Shown here: positions 34,788 to 42,475 of the stretch, piece by piece
Numbering within the stretch: the first letter of the stretch is position 1
Layout of the letters: each line of letters starts with the position of its first letter
Source: Peribacillus muralis
GTDB taxonomy: Bacteria; Bacillota; Bacilli; Bacillales; DSM-1321
Direction: 5' to 3'
Assembly: GCF_001645685.2 (NCBI RefSeq)
Contig: NZ_CP017080.1
Location: 1,354,001 to 1,418,000, forward strand
Length of the DNA stretch: 64,000 bases
Made by a program: the position numbers and the translations under genes
Notes under the pieces: generated by a model
What the model saw: only the letters and a program-made list of their open reading frames with translations
Databases searched by the model: none
Told to the model about the DNA's origin: nothing

Positions 34788-35691
34788 CTTAAAAGTGCAT
34801 TTCCCGATTAGGGGCGGTTTTTTTCGTCGGGTGGTCGATCACGTGAAGGCAGTCGACGGCGTTTCCTTTGAATTGCAGCAAGGGGAAACATACGGTTTGG
34901 TCGGAGAATCTGGAAGCGGCAAGTCGACGACAGGTAAGGCAGTTGTCAAGCTGAATGATGTGACATCGGGACAAATCCTGTTTGAAGGCAGGGATTTGGC
35001 GGGTCTAAGTAGAAAAGAAATTAAACCATTCCGAAAAGATATTCAAATGATCTTCCAGGACCCATATTCATCATTGAACCCGAAAAAAAGGGTGCTCGAT
35101 ATCATTGCCGAACCGTTGAGGAATTTTGAACGGCAATCACCTGCAGAGGAAAAGAAAATCGTTCAGGACTTCCTGGACAAGGTCGGACTCAGTCCGGAAT
35201 CGATTCATAAATATCCTCATGAATTTTCTGGGGGGCAGCGCCAGAGGATTGGGATTGCCCGGTCATTGACATTGAAACCGAAATTGATCATAGCGGATGA
35301 ACCTGTATCGGCGCTGGATGTTTCCGTACAGGCTCAAGTGCTGAATTTTCTTCAGGATCTCCAGCAGGAGTTCAATCTGACTTATTTATTCGTTGGGCAT
35401 GATCTAGGTGTCATCAGGCATATGTGTGACCGGATGGGTGTCATGTATCGCGGTAGATTGGTAGAAGAAGGGAAAAGCGATGAAATCTATGAAAATCCCC
35501 AACATATTTACACGAAACGCCTGATTGCCGCCATTCCGGATTTAGAGCCGGAAGTTCGCGGGGAAAAGGTGAAGCTCAGAAAAAAACTTACGGCAGAATA
35601 CGAGTCTTCCTATTCGAAATTCTTCGATGAGGATGGGCGGGCCTATGATTTGAAGCCTATCTCGTCGACACATAGAGTCGCAATACTATAA
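34753..35691 (+). CDS. oppF: Oligopeptide ABC transporter ATP-binding protein (OppF/AppF-like)
   Basis: 312 residues; partner ATPase of OppD. Walker A GESGSGKST, signature HEFSGGQRQRIGIARSL and Walker B IIADEPVSALDVS are all present. FPIRGGFFRRVVDHVKAVDG is the OppF/DppF N-terminal insertion. Three in-frame starts are possible (34744, 34753, 34765); ATG 34753, six bases after AAGGTG, is chosen. Confidence 0.92.
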   Translation: MNRPMTLLKVDNLKVHFPIRGGFFRRVVDHVKAVDGVSFELQQGETYGLVGESGSGKSTTGKAVVKLNDVTSGQILFEGRDLAGLSRKEIKPFRKDIQMIFQDPYSSLNPKKRVLDIIAEPLRNFERQSPAEEKKIVQDFLDKVGLSPESIHKYPHEFSGGQRQRIGIARSLTLKPKLIIADEPVSALDVSVQAQVLNFLQDLQQEFNLTYLFVGHDLGVIRHMCDRMGVMYRGRLVEEGKSDEIYENPQHIYTKRLIAAIPDLEPEVRGEKVKLRKKLTAEYESSYSKFFDEDGRAYDLKPISSTHRVAIL

Positions 35692-35706
35692 GGAGGTGGA
35701 AAGGAT

Positions 35707-36672
35707 ATGTGGAAGTTTATCCTCAGACGATTTTTAGTTATGATCCCGCAGCTCTTTTTATTGAGCCTTATCGTTTTCATGATGGCAAAAGCCATGCCGG
35801 GGGATGCTCTCTCAGGCCAGGAGCTCAATCCTAAGGCCAACCCTGCCGAGCTTGAAAGAATCAGGGAAGAGTTGGGATTGAATGATCCATGGTACCAGCA
35901 ATATGCAAGGTGGGCAGGAAATGCTGTACAAGGGGACTTCGGAATCTCCTATACGCATAAAACGCCGGTTATGGATGTAATCGAGGACAGGCTGTGGAAC
36001 ACGGTGTTCCTGGCGTTGGTCACGCTGATTTTTACATATATGCTGGCTATTCCGTTAGGCATACTGAGCGGCAGGTATAACGATACCTGGATCGACAAAT
36101 CCGTTACAGGCTATAGTTATTTGGGCTTTGGCACACCGATTTTCATCTTTGCACTGATCATGTTATTCATTTTCGGTTTTGCCCTGGATTGGTTCCCATC
36201 TGGAGGCAGTGTCGATTCCAAGGTGGAGGAAGGGACTTTCGCCTATGTTGTCAGTAAGATCAATCATTTGATTTTACCTGCCTTAAGTACGGCATTAATT
36301 GCCACGACAAGTACGATCCAATACTTACGAAATGAAATCATCGACAATAAAATCAAGGATTTCGTCAGGACGGCACGCTCTAAGGGAGTGCCCGAATCAA
36401 ATGTATATTCGCGGCATATTCTTAGAAACTCCTTTTTGCCGATTGCGGCATTTTTAGGGTACGAAATTACCGGTTTGATCGGGGGCTCTGTCATAATCGA
36501 GACCATTTTCAGTTATCCGGGTCTTGGGCAGCTTTTCCTTAGTTCAGTGAGTCTTCGGGATTTCAGCGTTGTCACGGCCATCGTCATGATGACGGGATTT
36601 GCCACGCTGCTTGGCACACTTCTTTCGGACATCATACTCAGTGCGGTCGACCCGCGCATACGGATAGAATAG
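35707..36672 (+). CDS. oppB: Oligopeptide ABC transporter permease (OppB-like)
   Basis: 321 residues, six TM helices. The MWKFILRRFLVMIPQLF start, MPGDALSGQ and RTARSKGVPESNVYSRHILRN (EAA loop) are standard for OppB. It forms the peptide channel with OppC. ATG 35707 follows AAGGAGGTGGAAAGG. The first periplasmic-side loop is large, as in the family. Confidence 0.92.
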   Translation: MWKFILRRFLVMIPQLFLLSLIVFMMAKAMPGDALSGQELNPKANPAELERIREELGLNDPWYQQYARWAGNAVQGDFGISYTHKTPVMDVIEDRLWNTVFLALVTLIFTYMLAIPLGILSGRYNDTWIDKSVTGYSYLGFGTPIFIFALIMLFIFGFALDWFPSGGSVDSKVEEGTFAYVVSKINHLILPALSTALIATTSTIQYLRNEIIDNKIKDFVRTARSKGVPESNVYSRHILRNSFLPIAAFLGYEITGLIGGSVIIETIFSYPGLGQLFLSSVSLRDFSVVTAIVMMTGFATLLGTLLSDIILSAVDPRIRIE

Positions 36673-36688
36673 GAGCGGGGTGAGTCGT

Positions 36689-37594
36689 ATGGAAATGAAG
36701 GTAGAAACAGGAAAAAACATACAAGTGCAAGATGTGAGCCCCTCAGGCATGAAAATCATTTGGCAGGAAATCAAAAAAGATAAGCTTGCGATGGGCTCAT
36801 TAATTACTTTGGCAGCTATATTGATTTTTGTTTATGGCGCGGCCTTCTTCATGGATGCAAAGGAAATTGCCAAGGTCGATTTCCTCTCGATTTATTTAGA
36901 GCCATCTTCTGATTATTGGCTCGGGACGGATTATGGCGGACGTGATGTATACGGGCAGCTTATCGTAGGTACGAGAAACTCGTTCACGATCAGTTTGTTC
37001 ATTACCTTATTCACGGCCATCATCGGGCTTTCGTTCGGACTCCTTGCCGGCTATTTCGGCGGTGCGACCGATAATGTAATCATGCGAGTCATCGATTTCG
37101 TGATTGCCCTTCCGCAATTGATGTTCATCATTGTTGTAGTTACAATCGTACCTGTATTCAATGTGTATGTGTTCATCTTGATCATGACGGTGTTTTTATG
37201 GACAGGAAAGGCGCGGCTAATCCGTTCAAAAGCTTTATCAGAGCGTGAGCTGGATTATATCCATGCCTCACAAACACTTGGAACGCCGCATTGGAAGATC
37301 ATCCTATTTCAGCTTCTTCCCAATGTCAGTTCATTGATAATCGTTAACTTCATCTTGAACCTGGCAGGCAATATTGGCTTGGAATCCAGTTTGACTTTCT
37401 TGGGGTTCGGCCTTCCGGAGAGCACCCCGAGTCTTGGGACGCTCATCAGTTATGCTCGAAATCCCGATGTTCTGGAAAATAAGTGGTGGATTTGGGTACC
37501 CGCATCTCTCATGATTTTGGTGTTGATGCTGAGTATAAATTTTGTTGGCCAAGCGTTAAAACGCGCCGCCGATGCAAGGCAAAGAAGAGGATAA
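36689..37594 (+). CDS. oppC: Oligopeptide ABC transporter permease (OppC-like)
   Basis: 301 residues, six TM helices. LGTDYGGRDVYGQLIVGTRNS is the OppC/DppC hallmark; HASQTLGTPHWKIILFQLLPN is the EAA loop. ATG 36689 is five bases after GGGGTGA; a GTG at 36680 in the same frame is an alternative start. It ends 20 bases before the binding-protein gene. Confidence 0.92.
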   Translation: MEMKVETGKNIQVQDVSPSGMKIIWQEIKKDKLAMGSLITLAAILIFVYGAAFFMDAKEIAKVDFLSIYLEPSSDYWLGTDYGGRDVYGQLIVGTRNSFTISLFITLFTAIIGLSFGLLAGYFGGATDNVIMRVIDFVIALPQLMFIIVVVTIVPVFNVYVFILIMTVFLWTGKARLIRSKALSERELDYIHASQTLGTPHWKIILFQLLPNVSSLIIVNFILNLAGNIGLESSLTFLGFGLPESTPSLGTLISYARNPDVLENKWWIWVPASLMILVLMLSINFVGQALKRAADARQRRG

Positions 37595-37614
37595 AAAAGG
37601 GGAGTGTATTGGAA

Positions 37615-39378
37615 ATGAAGATCAAAGGCTATATGAAAGTATTAAGTGCATTGGCAATTTCGTCCATCCTGCTTGCTGCATGTTCGGATGATACCGAGAA
37701 ATCGTCAACGAAAGAGAAAAAAGGGAAGGCGGTCGAGCAGGTCGATGCTTCTAAATTCCCGACAAAAACGACTAATCAGGCAGAGCCAATCAAAGGCGGT
37801 CACCTGACATATGGTTTGGTATCCGATACACCGTTTGAAGGAATCCTGAATAAAGTTTTCTATCAAGGCGATCCCGATAACCAAGTTATCTCATTCTTTG
37901 ATGAGGATTTATTGGATACTGATGAAAACTATGTATTCACGAATGACGGCGCCGCTTCCTATGAAATTTCAGACGATCATAAAACGGTTACGCTGACGAT
38001 TAAAGACAATGTTAATTGGCAGGATGGCAAGCCTGTGACAGGTGCCGACTTGGAATATGCCTACCTTGTAATGGGAAGTAAGGATTATAAAGGTGTGCGC
38101 TATGATGAACAAATGGCTTTAATCGAAGGTATGGAAGAATATCATGCTGGAAAAGCGGATAGCATTTCAGGTATTAAAGTAGACGGCAAGAAAATCATCT
38201 TCACATTCAAGAAAGGGAATCCATCCGTGACGACTGGCTTATGGACATATCCGCTTCACAAAGAATACTTAAAAGATGTTCCGATTGCAGATTTGGAATC
38301 ATCGGATAAAATCCGGAAGAATCCAATCGGGTTCGGACCATTCAAAGTGAAGAAAATCGTTCAAGGTGAAGCTGTGGAATTCGAAGCGAACAAGGATTAT
38401 TATCGCGGTGCACCTAAATTGGACAGTGTCACTTTGAAAGTCGTGAATCCTTCCGTTGTCGTAAAATCCCTTGAAAATGGTGACCTTGATGTAGCGAAAG
38501 TCCTGGCTGAGCAATATGATCAGGCCAAGGAACTTGACAATGTCGAATTATTAGGGAAAGTTGAATTGGCTTATTCTTATATTGGCTTCAATTTCGGTCA
38601 ATATGACAAGGAAAAAGAAGAAAATGTCATGGACGAGAATCCGAAATTCAAAGACAAGCGTTTACGTCAGGCAATGGCATATGCCATCAACAATGAAGAA
38701 GTCGGCGAAAAGATGTTCAAGGGGCTCCGTTTCCCTGCCAACTCCGTCATTACACCTAACTTTAAATATAACAATAAAGATTTAAAAGCCTATGAATATA
38801 ATCCGGAAAAAGCAAAAAAACTTTTGGATGAAGCAGGTTTTGTGGATACCAATAATGATGGCATTCGTGAAGATGCGGATGGGAAAAAATTCAAGATCAA
38901 TTTTGCATCAATGAGCGGTTCCGATGTTTCAGAGCCGCTTGCAAGATATTATATCCAACAATGGGAGCAAGTTGGCATAGACGTTGAATTGTTGGATGGA
39001 AGGCTTCATGAGTTCAATTCCTTCTATGACCTATTGAAAAAAGATAATGACGATGTTGATATGTATCAAGCTGCATGGGGCGTCGCTTCCGATCCAGATC
39101 CATCAGGGTTATGGTCAAGGTCTGCGGAATTCAACTATACTCGCTGGGTGAACGATAAAAATGATGAGCTTCTAGCGAAAGGCATCTCAGAGGAAGCCTT
39201 TGATGATCAGTTTCGGATCGATACTTATAATGAGTGGCAAGAATTGATTCATGATGAGGTTCCTGTGATTCCGACATTATTCCGTTATGAATTGGCTGGA
39301 GTGAATGACCGTGTCACTGGTTATGATTTTCTGGCAGGACGCCAATATCAATGGCATAATGTAGGCGTTACTAAATAA
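37615..39378 (+). CDS. oppA: Oligopeptide-binding lipoprotein (OppA/AppA-like)
   Basis: 587-residue family 5 solute-binding lipoprotein. The signal peptide ends at the lipobox LLAAC and an acidic/Lys-rich linker follows. Family blocks are DNVNWQDGKPVTGADLEYAY, GFGPFKVKKIVQGE, DKRLRQAMAYAINNEE and YNPEKAKKLLDEAGF. Being last in a D-F-B-C-A operon it supplies peptides to the upstream channel. The frame opens at 37483 within oppC; ATG 37615 has AAGGGGAG nine bases before it and starts the signal peptide. Confidence 0.93.
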   Translation: MKIKGYMKVLSALAISSILLAACSDDTEKSSTKEKKGKAVEQVDASKFPTKTTNQAEPIKGGHLTYGLVSDTPFEGILNKVFYQGDPDNQVISFFDEDLLDTDENYVFTNDGAASYEISDDHKTVTLTIKDNVNWQDGKPVTGADLEYAYLVMGSKDYKGVRYDEQMALIEGMEEYHAGKADSISGIKVDGKKIIFTFKKGNPSVTTGLWTYPLHKEYLKDVPIADLESSDKIRKNPIGFGPFKVKKIVQGEAVEFEANKDYYRGAPKLDSVTLKVVNPSVVVKSLENGDLDVAKVLAEQYDQAKELDNVELLGKVELAYSYIGFNFGQYDKEKEENVMDENPKFKDKRLRQAMAYAINNEEVGEKMFKGLRFPANSVITPNFKYNNKDLKAYEYNPEKAKKLLDEAGFVDTNNDGIREDADGKKFKINFASMSGSDVSEPLARYYIQQWEQVGIDVELLDGRLHEFNSFYDLLKKDNDDVDMYQAAWGVASDPDPSGLWSRSAEFNYTRWVNDKNDELLAKGISEEAFDDQFRIDTYNEWQELIHDEVPVIPTLFRYELAGVNDRVTGYDFLAGRQYQWHNVGVTK

Positions 39379-39395
39379 GATAAGCGATGAATTCA

Positions 39396-39427
39396 ATCGG
39401 CTGCCTGAATGGGCGGCCGATTTTTTT
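39396..39427 (+). terminator. Intrinsic terminator of the opp operon
   Basis: ATCGGCTGCC / GGCGGCCGAT with TTTTTTT. Confidence 0.88.
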
Positions 39428-39490
39428 GTGTTTCAAGCGGCTGTATTAAGGTTATATAGATAATAGTAATTAATTGGAAGGGTGATTTGG

Positions 39491-39679
39491 ATGGAAGTGA
39501 GAAATCCTAATGAAACAAAGAGGGAGTTAGAAATTTTGTTTACTGAATCGGTTGGCCGATTATTGAAGCCGCTGGAAGAGGAAATCATTGCGGACATTGT
39601 AGCCTATCCAGATGAAAAGAGAATAGCCTTCTTGGAATATATGAAGGAAATGTCCAACAAGCAAAGACAGCTAAAATAG
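39491..39679 (+). CDS. Small hypothetical protein
   Basis: 62 residues, charged and helical: MEVRNPNETKRELEILFTES, then KPLEEEIIADIVAYPDEKRIAFLEYMKEMSN. The ATG lies eight bases after GGAAGGG. I recognise no family. It sits 35 bases before another small gene and the two may be one transcript. Confidence 0.6.
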   Translation: MEVRNPNETKRELEILFTESVGRLLKPLEEEIIADIVAYPDEKRIAFLEYMKEMSNKQRQLK

Positions 39680-39713
39680 TCAGGTGAACTTTCATCTACA
39701 AGGAGGGTTCTTA

Positions 39714-39848
39714 ATGAGTAGTGAACAAATGAGCCGATATAAAGTTTGGCGCGATAAGTGGAAAAGGCAAATGAATATGGAGAATACGGCTATATACGGG
39801 ATTGCAACATTGGTGATGGCGATCATGCCCGTTCTTGCCCATATTTAG
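39714..39848 (+). CDS. Small membrane peptide
   Basis: 44 residues. A charged N terminus (MSSEQMSRYKVWRDKWKRQ) is followed by one TM helix (IYGIATLVMAIMPVLAHI). A strong AAGGAGG binding site stands before the ATG and a terminator follows directly. No family recognised. Confidence 0.65.
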   Translation: MSSEQMSRYKVWRDKWKRQMNMENTAIYGIATLVMAIMPVLAHI

Positions 39849-39860
39849 ATAAAATGATCG

Positions 39861-39887
39861 AAGGACCGTCTATTGACGGTCCTTTGT
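39861..39887 (+). terminator. Intrinsic terminator
   Basis: AAGGACCGTC, TATT, GACGGTCCTT, TGT. Confidence 0.82.
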
Positions 39888-39939
39888 ATGTTAAAAGCTG
39901 GCAGGAAAAGCTATAATAAGTAGGAAGGGAGAGATATAC

Positions 39940-40986
39940 ATGAGCATGATCAACGAAAAGGAAATCGTATCATACATAAAAGAGTTAGTGACGATACCTA
40001 GTCCCTCCGGATATACAGAGGAAGCGATTAAATACGCGGCCGAGTTCATGGAGAAAAGGAAGATTCCATACGAAATCACGAATAAGGGTGCGTTACTTGC
40101 TTCATTAAAGGGCGAAGATGACAGCAGACATCGTTTGCTGACGGCACATGTCGATACGCTGGGAGCGATGGTTAAGGAAATCAAGCCGAATGGCCGCCTT
40201 AAACTGACGATGATTGGCGGTTTTCGCTGGAATTCGGTGGAAGGGGAATATTGTAAAATCCATACTGCTGAAGGGGCAATCATCACAGGGACGATATTAA
40301 TCAACCAAACCTCTGTCCACGTTTATAAAAATGCCGGAGATGCGAAGCGTGATGAAGAGACAATGGAGGTCCGGATAGATGCTGTCGTGAAAACGAAAGC
40401 GGAAACGGAAGCGATAGGCATTTCCGTTGGCGATTTTGTCTCTTTTGAGCCAAGAGTGGAAGTCACGGATACAGGATTCTTGAAATCAAGGCATTTGGAT
40501 GATAAAGCAAGCGTCGGCATCCTGCTTCATATCATTGACCTCATTTCTGCAGGGAAAATCACATTGGCATGTACGACCCATTTCCTGATCTCCAATAACG
40601 AAGAAATCGGTTATGGAGGCAATTCCAATATCCCTGAGCAAACAGTCGAATATCTGGCGGTGGATATGGGGGCGATCGGTGATGGCCAAGCGACGGATGA
40701 ATACAGCGTCTCCATTTGCGCGAAAGACTCCTCAGGGCCGTATCATTATCAATTGCGTCAACATCTTGTCGCCCTGTCCCAAGCCAATGCAATCGATTAC
40801 AGGGTCGATATTTACCCGTATTACGGTTCGGATGCTTCCGCTGCAATCCGGGCAGGCCATGATGTTGTGCACGGTTTGATCGGACCGGGAATCGACGCTT
40901 CCCACGCCTTTGAGCGGACTCACCTTTCGTCATTGAAACATACGGCCAATCTGATCTTGCATTATATCGAATCAGAGATGATGTAA
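39940..40986 (+). CDS. M42 family metallopeptidase (aminopeptidase/endoglucanase-M type)
   Basis: 348 residues. Zinc ligands and catalytic residues of the M42 (FrvX/YsdC) family are in place: LTAHVDTLG, SRHLDDKASVG, SNNEEIGYGG (Glu pair), AVDMGAIGD and the final His in DASHAFERTH. It removes N-terminal residues from peptides, probably as a large cytoplasmic oligomer, and could process peptides brought in by the opp system nearby. ATG 39940 lies after GAAGGGAGAG. Confidence 0.92.
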   Translation: MSMINEKEIVSYIKELVTIPSPSGYTEEAIKYAAEFMEKRKIPYEITNKGALLASLKGEDDSRHRLLTAHVDTLGAMVKEIKPNGRLKLTMIGGFRWNSVEGEYCKIHTAEGAIITGTILINQTSVHVYKNAGDAKRDEETMEVRIDAVVKTKAETEAIGISVGDFVSFEPRVEVTDTGFLKSRHLDDKASVGILLHIIDLISAGKITLACTTHFLISNNEEIGYGGNSNIPEQTVEYLAVDMGAIGDGQATDEYSVSICAKDSSGPYHYQLRQHLVALSQANAIDYRVDIYPYYGSDASAAIRAGHDVVHGLIGPGIDASHAFERTHLSSLKHTANLILHYIESEMM

Positions 40987-40991
40987 ACAGT

Positions 40992-41030
40992 AAAAAGCCC
41001 ACACTTCTTTCAATCCGAGTGTGGGCTTTT
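40992..41030. terminator. Bidirectional terminator
   Basis: AAAAAGCCCACACT / AGTGTGGGCTTTT between the convergent peptidase and stress-protein genes. Confidence 0.88.
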
Positions 41031-41066
41031 AAGTAGACAAAATATATTGTCAAGACTCGTCCATTT

Positions 41067-41489
41067 CTATAATGATAATTCTTGTGGCGGCTCACCATTG
41101 TTATTCATCAATCGGATGCTTTCCGGCTTGATTTGCAGAATGATATAGTTGGGATCATTTGGCCCTTCAAACCAATGTTCAAACGACTCATTCCATAATT
41201 TATCCTTTAGTTCCTGGGAATCGTTCACTTTTGATGTACCTGATATTTCTAAATATGAATCGCCTAACCCTTCATTCTCATAACCGATCAGGATATGGAC
41301 ATTAGGGTTTTTTTCAATTTCTTCAATTTTTTCCGTCTTTGAACTGGATGGGGTGTATAAAGTCAAATCGTCGTTGAAAAATGTCATGTAACGTGAATGT
41401 GGTTTGTTATTTTCTACAGATGATAAAACTCCTGTTTTAGAATCACTGATGATATTCAATATTTTTTCTTTTAATTGGTTTTGGCTCAT
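41067..41489 (-). CDS. General stress protein 26-like, pyridoxamine-phosphate-oxidase fold (YdaG)
   Basis: 140 residues. A split-barrel FMN-type protein: SRYMTFFNDDLTLYTPSSSKTEKIEEIEKNP followed by LEISGTSKV. In B. subtilis YdaG belongs to the SigB general stress regulon. A weak SigB-like promoter is visible upstream (GTTTAA, 15 bases, GGAAAA). The enzymatic substrate is unknown. ATG 41489 follows AAAGGAG. Confidence 0.85.
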   Translation of the reverse strand: MSQNQLKEKILNIISDSKTGVLSSVENNKPHSRYMTFFNDDLTLYTPSSSKTEKIEEIEKNPNVHILIGYENEGLGDSYLEISGTSKVNDSQELKDKLWNESFEHWFEGPNDPNYIILQIKPESIRLMNNNGEPPQELSL

Positions 41490-41523
41490 CTCTGCACACT
41501 CCTTTTATTTTTTACTCTATTAC

Positions 41524-41550
41524 TTTTCCTCTTTTTTCAATAAGTTAAAC
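41524..41550 (-). promoter_or_regulatory. Weak SigB-like promoter before the stress gene
   Basis: Minus strand GTTTAA (41550-41545), 15 bases, GGAAAA (41529-41524). The -35 is perfect, the -10 is poor against GGGTAT. Confidence 0.3.
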
Positions 41551-41659
41551 AAAATTCTGCAATTTGCCAATTCAATGAATGAATACTAATTGATGATGCC
41601 ATACTAGTCATTATGTGTTCTGTATAGAGCAATTAATTATGTAAGGGTGAGTATAAGGC

Positions 41660-42475
41660 ATGAATTGTGGTGAATTACTTATCATTGGCGGCGCCGAGGA
41701 TAAGTGCCTGGAAGGCGAAGTGTTAAATAAATTTGTTCAGCTCGCTCTCCGTCATTCCGATGGCGGGATTGGAATACTCCCCACAGCGAGTGAGATCCCT
41801 GAAGAAATGAGCAAACAGTATATCAAGATTTTTAGAGCTTTAGGAGTTGACAGGGTTGAAGTGATCAAGCTGGATTCAAGGGAAGATGCAGAAAACCCCC
41901 TCATTTGCGAACAGCTAAAATCGCTTTCCGCCCTTTTCATAACGGGAGGTAACCAAAGCCGGCTGTCTGAACAGATTGGACAATCCAAATTCCACCAAGC
42001 CCTTTCGAAAGCGTGGCATCAAGGAATGGTGATAGCGGGGACGAGTGCGGGTGCTTCCATTATCGGTAAGCATATGATTGTCGCGGCAGATACGATGCTG
42101 AATGATGATAAGTTAAAGGTCGAGATCGGGATAGGTTTCGGCTTTCTGGATGGCCTTTTGATCGATCAACATTTTTCCCAGCGCGGCCGTTTCGACCGTC
42201 TATTAAGTGCTATTGCGGTGAATAAAGAATTACTGGGCATTGGCATTGATGAAAATACGGCCATTTTAGTTAAAGATGGGCTTTTTGAAGTTTTCGGACA
42301 ACATGAAGTCTTGGTGCTGGATGGCAGCAAAAGTGATTACATCCACGTCACTGCCTCCGATAATGGCAGTGAAGAGCTGACTCTCACGGGATTCTGCCTT
42401 CATGCACTTACAAGGGGCTATCGTTTTGACCTGGTGACCAGGAAATTGTTGATGAAAAAGGGGATCCAACCATGA
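41660..42475 (+). CDS. cphB: Cyanophycinase
   Basis: 271 residues, S51 serine peptidase family. It cleaves cyanophycin (multi-L-arginyl-poly-L-aspartate) to beta-Asp-Arg. LIIGGAEDK at the N terminus, LPTASEIPEE, ALFITGGNQSRL, the nucleophile elbow AGTSAGASIIG and IDQHFSQRGRFDRLL are all diagnostic. There is no signal peptide, so it acts on the cell's own polymer. ATG 41660; its stop overlaps the cphA start as ATGA. Confidence 0.94.
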   Translation: MNCGELLIIGGAEDKCLEGEVLNKFVQLALRHSDGGIGILPTASEIPEEMSKQYIKIFRALGVDRVEVIKLDSREDAENPLICEQLKSLSALFITGGNQSRLSEQIGQSKFHQALSKAWHQGMVIAGTSAGASIIGKHMIVAADTMLNDDKLKVEIGIGFGFLDGLLIDQHFSQRGRFDRLLSAIAVNKELLGIGIDENTAILVKDGLFEVFGQHEVLVLDGSKSDYIHVTASDNGSEELTLTGFCLHALTRGYRFDLVTRKLLMKKGIQP